Positions 44,465 through 53,063 of a stretch of 64,000 nucleotides of DNA are shown here, piece after piece. The notes under the pieces were generated by a model that saw nothing but the letters and a program-made list of their open reading frames with translations, did not search any database and had not been told where the DNA came from. This DNA comes from Pedobacter soli (GTDB lineage Bacteria > Bacteroidota > Bacteroidia > Sphingobacteriales > Sphingobacteriaceae), in assembly GCF_900101435.1 (NCBI RefSeq), contig NZ_FMZH01000002.1:682001-746000 (forward strand), given 5' to 3'. The translations under genes and the position numbers were made by a program. Within the stretch, counting starts at the first letter, position 1, and the number at the start of each line of letters is the position of its first letter.

Positions 44465-47400
44465 ATGAAAGAAAGCGGGTCTATGGTTTACCGGTTTTTA
44501 CCAAAGGTATTTTTAAGGGCACCTTATTATAGCTTCAGTGGTTATGATCTTTCGCGATTGCCAGAGGTACTTCAGGAGCAGGCTTTCCTGAATGCAGTAT
44601 TTCTGGCGAGTGCCGGGTTTTATCACTTGCTGGAAAAAAAGGAATTTGATTTTGACAGGTTAACAGATAAGGAGAAGCATACCCTATCTAAATATTACAA
44701 CCGGATGTGTTTCAGGTCTACACCCTTCGGTAGCTTTTCGTCTTTTACTTTGCTAAACTGGGGAAACGGTGGTCAGGTGAGGCTCTCTGGGGCAGATGAG
44801 TCGCTACTTCACCTGTTGCCAGACCAGGCAATGTTAAGGGAACTGAGAACCAGGGCGGATAGCGATCTGGCTGAAACGTTGATGGTTAACCCGATGTTGT
44901 ACAGGTTTAATGATGTTTTGCGCTACACGAAATCAGCTTTGGATGATCGGGGCAAGTTTAACTTTTCCCTCCAGGGTATAGCTGCCGAAAAATTCAATGT
45001 GAATCTGCTTGCATTTTTAGCTTCAAAAAAGGTGTCAAAAAAAATGGCATTAAGCTGGGTGATTGAGCGTGGTGACTGTTCGGAAGAAGAAGCAGCAGAT
45101 TACATTGGTTTTTTGCTTGATGCAGAGGCTATATTTGCTGCCAGTCAGGGCGGAGTCATTGATCAGGAGTTGATTCAGGATTTCCCCGGCTTACCCGGCT
45201 GGAAAGATTTCTGGAGAGATAATACTAAAACCGCCTTATCAGAAGGTGTATCCCTATCGGCCTTGGCCCGGGATATCACCAGGATTGGGGCTGATCCAAA
45301 ACTTAACAAAGAACAGCCCTTTTATGCAGCCCTGGAAAGGCCGGTTAAGGTTGGAGGGCCTGATAGCGCCCAACAGGAAGAGCTCTCCCGTGCAATCCGT
45401 ATTTTACAGTTATTAAACGTGGTGGAGCAGCCTGCTGATCTGTCACGCTTTATCCGGGATTTCCGGTCTCGCTTTGATCAGGAAAAGGTGCCTTTGCTAT
45501 TGGCGCTGGATCCCGATAGCGGCCTGCATTATGCGGATATGGAACCGTCCATGACTGAGCAGGATGTCTTAGCGAATATGCCGTTTGCTAACGGTAAAGA
45601 AAAAAACAGGAGCCTTGCCTGGCATTCCACGCAGCAGTTTATCTTCAGACTGTGGGTAGGGGATACCCTCCGCGACCCCTGGGCGCCCTTACAAATCAGA
45701 GAAGATGATGTGGCCAGGCTTGAAAATGAAGTAGGACCTGGTTTGCCTTTGCCGCAGACGCAGGCACTGATGTACCGCTCGACAGGAGAATACCTGATTA
45801 TGGAGAGTTCGGGCGGAGTTACTGCCACCGCGCTTATCGGCAGGTTTTCATGTTTTAGTGACAGCGTATACCGGCTATGCCGTGAACTTGCTGAAATTGA
45901 AGCTGTAGCGAATCCCGATATTGTCTTTGCCGATATCGCGCAGCAGTCTGATAGCCATGTAGATAATATCAATCGCCGCAGACCGATTTATGATCATGAG
46001 GTGCCACTTAATGTATATTCTTCGCAGCCGGCTGAAAACCTTGTGCTTCCAGCAGATCTCCTGCTTTCCCTGAAGGGAGAGGAACTGATACTGGAATCCG
46101 CTAAATTGAACAAGAGGGTAATACCCCGCCTGGCAACTGCCTATAATTTTCGCAATAACCATTCCCCGGTTTTCAGGCTTTTATGTGATCTGCAGTTTCA
46201 GAGCCTGCAAGCAGGACTTTCATTTAGTCTTGAAAACTTTTTCCCGGGCCTGAATTATTATCCACGGGTTTGTTATGGAAAAGTTGTTCTTTGCCTCGCC
46301 AAATGGGTTTTCAGGGATGCTGATATCGCACACTTATCCATAAAGGATAATCAGGTTTTGGTTCAAGCCCTGGATATCTTCCGCAAAAAGCATCATCTGC
46401 CTCGTCACATCTCTTTGGGGGAAACAGATCAGCAACTGGTGTTTGATCTGGCCGACCCTGCTGAAGCCAGGTTTTTCCTGCAGTGCATTGAAGGATCAAA
46501 GCGCGTGACGATTCAGGAATACCTATTGCCTGACAGGTCTGTACTTGCTGGTAAAAAGCCGGTTGCCGGACAAATGGTCGCTTTCCTGGCTCACCAGAAT
46601 AATATTTATAAGCCTTTTAAAAAGGAAAATATCTCTATCAAGGGCGAAAAGCAACGTGATTTTTTACTGGGAAGCGGCTGGTTATACTTTAAAATTTTTT
46701 GTATCCCCCGTGCCTCGGATGAAATCCTTACGAACGTGATCTTCCCTTTTATCAAAAGTCAGAAAAAGCGGATCAAAAAGTGGTTTTTCATCCGCTATAA
46801 CGAAAATGGTTATCACCTGCGCCTGCGTATAATGGCAGCCGAAGATGATTTGGGAGCGATAATAGTAGCCTTGCGTAAAAAAATTGAATCATCAGGACAT
46901 GAGAAACTCATCCGGGATTTTCAGGGAGATACCTACCGCAGGGAGATTGAGCGGTATGGCGCTGCGCTCATAACAGAGGTTGAGTACCTTTTTTACGCAG
47001 GGAGTAATCTTGCAGCAGCTGTCTTAACCTTAAGGCGGAAAAGAACGCTTGAACTTAGCGAATTTGAACAGGCGATGTTTACGGCCTATCACATGATTAC
47101 TTGTTTTTTGCCGTCTCTGGCGTCTATCACGGAATACCTCTCAAAGATAGCCGGACGCTTTATGGCTGAGTTTAATGGCGGTAAACCCTTGAAAGTTGCA
47201 ATGGATGTCAAGTACCGGGAAATGAAATCGGTTTTGGCAGACTTATCCGAAAGCTGCGCTTTATCAAAACATCTTTCGCCGGTTTTAAAGCAAATGTCGG
47301 TTCTAAATGAGCTTACAAAAAAATATTCGAAGGATAAAAAAATGGAGCTGTTGGCAAATTTGGTACATATGCAACTGAACCGGACTTTTTCCGTCAACCA

Positions 47401-47482
47401 GAGGCAGCAGGAATTGCTGGTTTATTATTGCCTGCAAAAGTACATGGCCTCGCTCAGGGCCCGCGAAAAATCTTTGAGTTAG
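44465..47482 (+). CDS. Full-length lantibiotic dehydratase (LanB)
   Basis: The 1005-aa cytoplasmic enzyme dehydrates Ser and Thr in a peptide by tRNA-dependent glutamylation and elimination. The N-terminal glutamylation domain contains 'CFRSTPFGSFSSFTLLNWG' near 80-98, a near match to the RSTPFG motif. The C-terminal SpaB_C-type elimination domain (about 735-995) contains 'KWFFIRYNENGYHLRLRI' near 772. AAGGA precedes the ATG by 5 nt. No LanC cyclase, transporter or protease adjoins it. The 3' end overlaps the convergent LytTR gene by 4 nt. Confidence 0.93.
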   Translation: MKESGSMVYRFLPKVFLRAPYYSFSGYDLSRLPEVLQEQAFLNAVFLASAGFYHLLEKKEFDFDRLTDKEKHTLSKYYNRMCFRSTPFGSFSSFTLLNWGNGGQVRLSGADESLLHLLPDQAMLRELRTRADSDLAETLMVNPMLYRFNDVLRYTKSALDDRGKFNFSLQGIAAEKFNVNLLAFLASKKVSKKMALSWVIERGDCSEEEAADYIGFLLDAEAIFAASQGGVIDQELIQDFPGLPGWKDFWRDNTKTALSEGVSLSALARDITRIGADPKLNKEQPFYAALERPVKVGGPDSAQQEELSRAIRILQLLNVVEQPADLSRFIRDFRSRFDQEKVPLLLALDPDSGLHYADMEPSMTEQDVLANMPFANGKEKNRSLAWHSTQQFIFRLWVGDTLRDPWAPLQIREDDVARLENEVGPGLPLPQTQALMYRSTGEYLIMESSGGVTATALIGRFSCFSDSVYRLCRELAEIEAVANPDIVFADIAQQSDSHVDNINRRRPIYDHEVPLNVYSSQPAENLVLPADLLLSLKGEELILESAKLNKRVIPRLATAYNFRNNHSPVFRLLCDLQFQSLQAGLSFSLENFFPGLNYYPRVCYGKVVLCLAKWVFRDADIAHLSIKDNQVLVQALDIFRKKHHLPRHISLGETDQQLVFDLADPAEARFFLQCIEGSKRVTIQEYLLPDRSVLAGKKPVAGQMVAFLAHQNNIYKPFKKENISIKGEKQRDFLLGSGWLYFKIFCIPRASDEILTNVIFPFIKSQKKRIKKWFFIRYNENGYHLRLRIMAAEDDLGAIIVALRKKIESSGHEKLIRDFQGDTYRREIERYGAALITEVEYLFYAGSNLAAAVLTLRRKRTLELSEFEQAMFTAYHMITCFLPSLASITEYLSKIAGRFMAEFNGGKPLKVAMDVKYREMKSVLADLSESCALSKHLSPVLKQMSVLNELTKKYSKDKKMELLANLVHMQLNRTFSVNQRQQELLVYYCLQKYMASLRAREKSLS

Positions 47483-48216
47483 CGATCGCTTTTGTCCCTT
47501 TTACTAATCAGTAAAGTTGGCTGAATTTTTTCCCGGAAGGATGTGCGGTAGGTGCTACCGATTGGGATGCTAACCTCCCTGGTCAATCTTACCTGGCCGT
47601 ATTCCAGAGAATTAATGACTGCATGGTTGATGATATAGGACTGATGGATCCTGGAAAAACTTTCGGTGGGCAGTTTGGAAAGGACTTCTGCCAGAGTAAG
47701 GTAAGTGGTCACTTTTTCATCATTCATATGAATAATGATATAGTTGCCAATGTTTTCAATATAAAGAATCTTCGAGATCGTGATCCGGTTAAACTTACCT
47801 TTGACGTTACTTTTAACAAAAAAGAATGGATTAATACTGGCCTGATCTCTCGCACTGCTGATGTTTGAGCGTACCCGGGTAACCGCCTTTAAAAACCGGG
47901 TGTAGTTGATAGGCTTTAACAGGTAATCTAATGCGTTTTTCTCAAAGGCTTCCGGCGCATATTCCCGGTAGGAGGTTGTGAAAATAATGTTGCTTGCAGA
48001 GCCGATAAGGTCAGCCACATCAAGGCCATTGAGTTGGGGCATGTCGACATCTAAAAGGATAATATCAGGTGTGGTAATCTTACACAGTTCTTCGAGCGCT
48101 AGCAGCGGATTAGTAGAACTGCCGGCAAGTTCGAGGCCCGGCGTTTGGTTGATATATTTTTCGAGTATCTCTATCGAATGATATTCATCATCAATAATAT
48201 AGCAGGTTAAGTTCAT
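47479..48216 (-). CDS. LytTR-family response regulator
   Basis: A 245-aa regulator: receiver domain (about 1-120) with phosphoacceptor D56 in 'DIILLDVDMPQLNG' and lysine in 'LLKPINYTRFL', then a LytTR DNA-binding domain ('ISKILYIENIGNYIIIHMND', 'SRIHQSYIINHAVINSLEYG'). It overlaps the kinase gene by four bases (ATGA), so both are translationally coupled. It probably controls island genes; LytTR regulators commonly govern peptide systems. Confidence 0.94.
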   Translation of the reverse strand: MNLTCYIIDDEYHSIEILEKYINQTPGLELAGSSTNPLLALEELCKITTPDIILLDVDMPQLNGLDVADLIGSASNIIFTTSYREYAPEAFEKNALDYLLKPINYTRFLKAVTRVRSNISSARDQASINPFFFVKSNVKGKFNRITISKILYIENIGNYIIIHMNDEKVTTYLTLAEVLSKLPTESFSRIHQSYIINHAVINSLEYGQVRLTREVSIPIGSTYRTSFREKIQPTLLISKRDKSDR

Positions 48217-49307
48217 AATTGAAGCGTTAAATTGAGTTCGTAAAAGCCCCCGGGCTCATCGATTTGCAGCTGGTAGTTGCATTTATAAAGTGCATCCAGG
48301 CGCAGCCGGATGTTTTGTAGGCCTACTGCTTTCCGCATGCGGGGATGTTCGTTTTTTGATTTTTTCAGGTTCCGGCTGTAAAAAGTTAACAATCCATTTT
48401 CGTCTACTGTCAATTTCAGGACGGCGGGTGAATTAACTTCTGTCAGGTTCCCATGCTTGAACACGTTTTCAGTCAGCGTAAGCAGGATAAGGGGGATTAT
48501 TTTATAGCTAGCGAAATCACCAGCCCTCTGCAAATTAAGATGTAAGGGTTCTTTGAACCGGTAGCGGTTGATCGCGATGAGGTTATCGATCTGTTCAACT
48601 TCTCTACCTAGTTTAATCTTTCCATCAGGATCTGCTTCTTCCAGGCTAAACCGCATGATCTCGGACAACAGCCAGATACATTGCGCGGCATCATCTGAAT
48701 ATTTTTGTGTGCTGTTGTAAACAAAATTGAGTGCGTTGAAAAGCATGTGCGGGTTAATCTGTTGTTGGAGGTAAGCGTTGCGTGATCTGGTAAGTTGAGT
48801 TTCCAGCTCTGCGTTGTCTTTTTCAATAAGTAATTGACGCTTTTCTGCTTCCAATACTTGTCGCTTATATTGGGTAGCATACTTCGCTGAACAATAAAAT
48901 ATTGCTAACAAGGTGAAGTATACAGCCCGGGCAATATTTCGTGGAAAAAACTTGTGGATAAATATAAATGTATTGTATTGCGAAGGTTGGGGATTTCCCA
49001 GCGAATAATCAGCTAAGCCTTTCATAATTAGGTAAAGGACAAGCAATCCCAAGTATGACAAGAAACCTTTGAGGTAATTAAGTCTCGATCCTTTTAAAGT
49101 AAAATTTAATACTAAAAGGCAAGCATAAAATAGCGCAATATTTATGCTGTAAAACACAACGTATATCAGCGGCCTTTCCAGGGATTCTAGTTGATAGTAT
49201 ATTATCGCCAACTCATACGCTATAAAAAGCACCCAAAATGAAGTGTGGATTATTATTGTCTTTATCGTCAGCGGACTGAACTTCAATCTTATCAAATCTA
49301 TCATCAC
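48213..49307 (-). CDS. LytS/YehU-type sensor histidine kinase
   Basis: A 364-aa membrane kinase with four to five N-terminal helices (about 15-140), a short coiled coil, and the His_kinase domain with H187 in 'QQQINPHMLFNALNFVY', followed by 'LLTLTENVFKHGN' and 'GLQNIRLRLDALY' of the ATPase domain. It has no extracellular sensor domain, so it may sense a membrane-borne ligand. It is divergent from the 47-aa peptide gene at 49401. Confidence 0.92.
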   Translation of the reverse strand: MMIDLIRLKFSPLTIKTIIIHTSFWVLFIAYELAIIYYQLESLERPLIYVVFYSINIALFYACLLVLNFTLKGSRLNYLKGFLSYLGLLVLYLIMKGLADYSLGNPQPSQYNTFIFIHKFFPRNIARAVYFTLLAIFYCSAKYATQYKRQVLEAEKRQLLIEKDNAELETQLTRSRNAYLQQQINPHMLFNALNFVYNSTQKYSDDAAQCIWLLSEIMRFSLEEADPDGKIKLGREVEQIDNLIAINRYRFKEPLHLNLQRAGDFASYKIIPLILLTLTENVFKHGNLTEVNSPAVLKLTVDENGLLTFYSRNLKKSKNEHPRMRKAVGLQNIRLRLDALYKCNYQLQIDEPGGFYELNLTLQL

Positions 49308-49400
49308 AGCTAATGTTTTACCTACGAATTCACTTGAATCTGTAATAAATTATATGATTAATTCTTAGACTCTTAATTTAACATTAAAAATTAAAATTAT

Positions 49401-49544
49401 ATGAAATCAAACAGACTTCCGAAAAAAAGCACGCAAGTTCTTACACAGTACAAATCTCTAACTAAACATGGTAAGAGAATTGAGACTGACACGACTACTA
49501 TGACAACTACAATCATTTCAAGTTCTCATATTGTCAACCAATAA
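49401..49544 (+). CDS. 47-aa Ser/Thr-rich peptide, candidate LanB substrate
   Basis: ATG at 49401 reads 'MKSNRLPKKSTQVLTQYKSL' then 'TKHGKRIETDTTTMTTTIIS' then 'SSHIVNQ'. The N-terminal half is basic and could be a leader; the C-terminal half carries Thr at 28, 30-32 and 34-36 and Ser at 39-41. Ten Thr and six Ser of 47 residues fit a dehydration target. There is no Cys, so no lanthionine ring could form within it. The ORF lies between the kinase and RteC-like genes in the LanB island; no promoter was found. Confidence 0.6.
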   Translation: MKSNRLPKKSTQVLTQYKSLTKHGKRIETDTTTMTTTIISSSHIVNQ

Positions 49545-49582
49545 GAGAACGGTTAACTAACGCACCGGGAAATTTTTTTGGT

Positions 49583-50731
49583 ATGCTTAAAAATGAATTG
49601 AAGGATATAGAAGAAATATTATTTGAACAGAAATATTCCGACAGCAATAGAATAGTTCAGATTGATATTGAAAAATGCTTTAGTCAAATTCATAGGGCAT
49701 GGGAAAAGGTTATATTTTCCGATATACCAGAAAATAGTCTGGTGCGTTATTTTCATTATCACCTCGAGGTGATCACAAATATTTCTGATAACTTATATAG
49801 GTTAGAAATAGACGAAAAACTTATAGTTCCGCAAAGTAAGCTTTTAGAGCTTATCGACCATTTGCGAAAATATTACTCAAACTATTTCAATGAAAATGTA
49901 TTGGCACCTTTAATGTATCATCAAAGGTTAATGTGTCAACTTTCCAACAGTATCAGTTATATCCGGCAAAGACTGCAGGCAAGCAACCTGAATGCTTCTC
50001 TAATTACCTGTCTCGTAAAATGGTTCGATTTGATGTCTGAAGATACTGATATAATAAAATTTAATTTTTGCTCGCTGCATTATTTCGAATATGTAGTTAA
50101 GCGATTATCTTCAATTGATTACGATTCAGAAGACGCAGAGACATCACTTGTTTCTCTGCTTGTTCGTTCAAATTTTAATAATCTTACTTTTCTTGTTTAC
50201 TACCAAGATTATGTGGGGATTGCAATTGGCGATTTGAAAGACAGTCACGAGAAACTCAGGTATTTGGTTGAGCAGAAAGCAGAAGTTTTTTTATCGCCTG
50301 AAGTAAAAAAATTAGCATATGACCATACATGGCCTCCATTAAAAACAATGATAACGGATTGGTTGCAGGAAGAGATTTTGCTGACTAAAAAATCTGCATG
50401 TAATAAAAATGCAGTGGCAGTGCCCAAGATACCGCTAGCGATGTCAGTCGCACACCTGTCCTGCCTGATTCGGTTACTCTACGAAGAAAGTGTTTTCGCC
50501 ACGCAGAACCTCCAGTCCATTTTCAAAGGTTTTGCCGGTTATTTTCAAAGCAAAAGACAAGTCATAATTTCGCCCGGAAGCTTGAGCAAAGAATTCTACA
50601 GTATTGATCAGCATACAGCTGCACGTGTGCGGGATTTATTGCAGCGCATGATCCAGCGGATCAACCGAAATTTTTTTCCTATGGTCTTTGCAATAAATGC
50701 AACAGTCCTTTCTTATCTAAGTATGCGCTGA
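49583..50731 (+). CDS. RteC-like protein of Bacteroidota mobile elements
   Basis: The 382-aa protein has no signal or membrane segment. Its C-terminal ~100 residues ('MSVAHLSCLIRLLYEESVFA', 'GYFQSKRQVIISPGSLSKEF', 'ARVRDLLQRMIQRINRNFFP') resemble the RteC domain, which in CTnDOT controls excision genes. The N-terminal part is unknown to me. It follows the 47-aa peptide gene by 38 nt on the same strand. Confidence 0.65.
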   Translation: MLKNELKDIEEILFEQKYSDSNRIVQIDIEKCFSQIHRAWEKVIFSDIPENSLVRYFHYHLEVITNISDNLYRLEIDEKLIVPQSKLLELIDHLRKYYSNYFNENVLAPLMYHQRLMCQLSNSISYIRQRLQASNLNASLITCLVKWFDLMSEDTDIIKFNFCSLHYFEYVVKRLSSIDYDSEDAETSLVSLLVRSNFNNLTFLVYYQDYVGIAIGDLKDSHEKLRYLVEQKAEVFLSPEVKKLAYDHTWPPLKTMITDWLQEEILLTKKSACNKNAVAVPKIPLAMSVAHLSCLIRLLYEESVFATQNLQSIFKGFAGYFQSKRQVIISPGSLSKEFYSIDQHTAARVRDLLQRMIQRINRNFFPMVFAINATVLSYLSMR

Positions 50732-50900
50732 GTTCCCCCAACCAGCTGTAACTAAATCCTTTTTTATTTATCAGTTGTTCAGGCAGAACAGATGTGATGT
50801 CGTTTAGCGTGCTGACATTCATGGTATCACAAGCCCTGCGAAAATTAGAACTAAAACCAAGTTTTTCAATCGGGATATCTAGTATGTCCTCCTTTTCCAT
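50679..50900 (-). CDS. Small RNA polymerase alpha-CTD-like protein
   Basis: A 73-aa protein of helix-hairpin-helix type: 'IPIEKLGFSSNFRRACDTM', 'NVSTLNDITSVLPEQLINKK' and 'WLGELSAYLDKKGLLHLL' follow the alpha-CTD pattern (I..L.LS.R..N.L....I.TL..L). Stand-alone alpha-CTD-like genes are common beside Bacteroidota mobile-element regulators. It overlaps the RteC-like gene's end by 53 nt on the opposite strand. Confidence 0.75.
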   Translation of the reverse strand: MEKEDILDIPIEKLGFSSNFRRACDTMNVSTLNDITSVLPEQLINKKGFSYSWLGELSAYLDKKGLLHLLQRP

Positions 50901-50982
50901 ATTTTATTGGTATTTGAAACATAATAAAGATACAATTTTGTTTCTTATAAGATGTATCTAATATGATGTTTCTTTTTAGAAG

Positions 50983-50990
50983 TACCTTTG
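50983..50990 (+). promoter_or_regulatory. Candidate -7 box TACCTTTG for the XRE gene
   Basis: TACCTTTG fits TAnnTTTG and lies 28 nt before the ATG at 51018. The TTG at 50988, in frame with the gene, lies within this box and is not the start. Confidence 0.5.
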
Positions 50991-51017
50991 GCGCATCATT
51001 TTGGTTTACTTTATCCT

Positions 51018-51275
51018 ATGAGTAGAGCCAAAAACGATCAGAACAGCGAGAATATTAAGCAGGTTTTAAAATTGGTTGGCGAACGGATTCGTTTCCTTAG
51101 GGAAGCTAAAGGGGAACGCAACTATGAAAAATTTGCTTTTAAGCATGACCTTAACCGCACGCAGCTCTGGCGGTATGAGAATGGGGAAGATCTGAATTTT
51201 TCGTCTTTGCTCAAGGTCCTATCGGCATTGGATATAAGCCTTGCGGAATTTTTCAGCGAGGGTTTCGATCAATGA
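51018..51275 (+). CDS. XRE-family helix-turn-helix regulator
   Basis: An 85-aa protein with the Cro/CI fold: 'VGERIRFLREAKGERNYEKF', 'ALKHDLNRTQLWRYENGEDL'-type recognition segment (seen as 'KHDLNRTQLWRYENG') and 'LLKVLSALDISLAEFFSEGF'. It is a DNA-binding regulator, probably of the island's own transfer or maintenance genes. It is the last gene before the right direct repeat. Confidence 0.9.
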   Translation: MSRAKNDQNSENIKQVLKLVGERIRFLREAKGERNYEKFAFKHDLNRTQLWRYENGEDLNFSSLLKVLSALDISLAEFFSEGFDQ

Positions 51276-51352
51276 GCTAAGTGATCGCAGAGATGATAAA
51301 TGAGCCAGTAATGAAAAATTAGGGGAACTGGCATATTGAACATAATTGATAG

Positions 51353-51372
51353 CTGAATGCTGCGATTAATTA
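51353..51372. repeat. Right copy of the 20-bp direct repeat bounding the island
   Basis: CTGAATGCTGCGATTAATTA, identical to 36540-36559. It lies 30 nt before an unrelated plus-strand gene (51402). The distance between the copies is about 14.8 kb. Confidence 0.8.
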
Positions 51373-51401
51373 ATATCTTAGTTGTATAAATTAACGTAGC
51401 T

Positions 51402-51986
51402 ATGAATTTCTTTAAAAAACTATTTTCTGCTAAAAGCGAAAAAAATCAAAATGAAACTGATCAGGAAACACCTTTTAAAGAGATCGTTTCTACCGAGTAT
51501 TTTGATGAAAGATATGATGAAGATTTTATAAAGCCCGAAATGCTTGAAGGCTGTCTGAAAATGATTGAAGGCTTTGCTGTTGCTAACAAACTAGACAGAA
51601 AGGTTGAGTCTCCAATAAATCATCCATTAAATCTGGATCAGGCGGTTGAGGATGGATTTGGTTTCGAATTGTATTGTAAAGCGCTTAATTTAGGAAAGAC
51701 AGATTCGGCTATGATGCTCGCCTATGCTTTTAGCGATTTTCTGATTAAACGTTATGGCTTTAAGCTATTTCATGATAAAAAACCTGAATATCCATTGAGA
51801 GGTATGACGCTAAAGTATGACCGGGAAGGAATGTTGCTATCGCTTTATCCATTTGAATATGCTGTTAAAGTTTTGAATTATGAAGCCCGTTTTGAAGATT
51901 TGGTAATAAGGCTGGAGTCAAACCTAAAAAGTTTGCCAGAAGTGGATGATGTATTGAAGCAATTTTTAAACCCCAATAAAGGGTAA
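51402..51986 (+). CDS. Hypothetical cytoplasmic protein
   Basis: A 194-aa protein with no signal or membrane segment. It starts with a basic helix ('MNFFKKLFSAKSEKN') and is mainly helical; 'AMMLAYAFSDFLIKRYGFKL' and 'YDREGMLLSLYPFEYAVKVL' are its best defined parts. I do not recognise a family. It lies just outside the right direct repeat, so it probably belongs to the original chromosome. Confidence 0.75.
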   Translation: MNFFKKLFSAKSEKNQNETDQETPFKEIVSTEYFDERYDEDFIKPEMLEGCLKMIEGFAVANKLDRKVESPINHPLNLDQAVEDGFGFELYCKALNLGKTDSAMMLAYAFSDFLIKRYGFKLFHDKKPEYPLRGMTLKYDREGMLLSLYPFEYAVKVLNYEARFEDLVIRLESNLKSLPEVDDVLKQFLNPNKG

Positions 51987-52299
51987 GTTGTGTAAAAGGA
52001 AGAATTTATTGGAAGAGATATTGAAAATAGTTTGGTTAATTAACAGTTTGTTTAAAAGAATATTCTGCTAAATATAAAAATGGCACAAGAATCTTTGTAC
52101 GATAAGAGAAATGTCATTAAAACAGCGCTTTTTTAAATAAATTCTCAATTATAAATGGCTTATAAATTAATAATTGTATATTTGCAGCCTCGAAAGGGCG
52201 TAGTTATTTAGCTGATTATTAACTAAAAGGTGCGTTACTTTCGGTAAAGCCATAGGAATAAGGCTTTTTTTAATTTTGAAGACAACCTAAACAACCTGA
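51987..52299. other. Upstream region of adk, with promoter and a hairpin
   Basis: TATATTTG at 52177-52184 is a TAnnTTTG -7 box with a possible TGG 18 nt upstream. Near 52246-52268 AAAGCC and GGCTTT pair and are followed by TTTTTT, forming a weak terminator-like stem about 30 nt before the adk ATG. The 5' untranslated region would be about 110 nt, long for this genome. Confidence 0.5.
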
Positions 52300-52890
52300 A
52301 TGCTTAATTTAGTACTCTTTGGCCCTCCGGGGGCGGGTAAAGGCACCCAATCTGAAAAACTGATTGAAAAATATCAGCTGGTACACGTTTCAACAGGCGA
52401 TCTTTTTAGAGCACACGTTAAAGGTGAAACCGAATTAGGAAAAAAAGTAAGTCAGTTGTTGGCGGATGGAGAATTGGTTCCGGATGCAATTACAATTGCC
52501 ATGCTTGAAGAAGAAGTAGACAAAAACCCTGATGCAAAAGGATTTGTGTTCGACGGATTTCCACGCACTGTTCCACAGGCAAAAGAACTTGATTTATTTT
52601 TAGAGCGTAAAGGCAGCAAAATTGCAGGCGTTATTGCTTTAGATGTTGATCAGGAAGAATTAACAAAACGTATTGCTGAGCGCCAGAAAATTAGTGGCCG
52701 CCCGGATGATGATGCTGAAAAACTAAAAAAACGGATTTCAGAATATTTCGATAAAACCATCCACGTATTACCTTACTATGAAGAACAAGGTAAATTAAGC
52801 AAAGTGAATGGCATTGGTGAAATTGAAACCATTTACAGCAATCTTTGCGAGGTGATCGATCAGTTTAGCAACGGTATCGAAGTTAAATAA
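52300..52890 (+). CDS. adk: Adenylate kinase, short form
   Basis: It interconverts AMP, ATP and ADP. The 196-aa protein has P-loop 'FGPPGAGKGTQSEKLIEKY' (residues 6-24), 'HVSTGDLFRAHVKG' and 'FVFDGFPRTVPQAKEL'. It lacks the four-Cys zinc LID insertion of longer forms. The hpt gene often next to adk in this phylum is absent here, while obgE follows as expected. Confidence 0.97.
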   Translation: MLNLVLFGPPGAGKGTQSEKLIEKYQLVHVSTGDLFRAHVKGETELGKKVSQLLADGELVPDAITIAMLEEEVDKNPDAKGFVFDGFPRTVPQAKELDLFLERKGSKIAGVIALDVDQEELTKRIAERQKISGRPDDDAEKLKKRISEYFDKTIHVLPYYEEQGKLSKVNGIGEIETIYSNLCEVIDQFSNGIEVK

Positions 52891-53063
52891 ATAGCTGCAA
52901 AGCAAAATTAGTATAAAGAAGTATCGGACTAATTTTTTCGGTACTGCAGTATAAAAAACATCAGAAGAGTTATAATGTTAAAGCGTTATAACTCTTTAAT
53001 TTTAACGGAACTGTGGTTGTAGCAGGTTAACGTTAAAACATTAAAACATTCAACAATAATAAT

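Noticed and set aside
45529..45972. 147-aa minus-strand ORF within lanB
   Set aside because: It lies wholly inside a strong coding frame and has no family pattern.
44465..49307. LanC cyclase, peptidase or exporter gene next to lanB
   Set aside because: All genes in the block were read and none has the zinc motif of LanC, a C39 peptidase or an ABC exporter.
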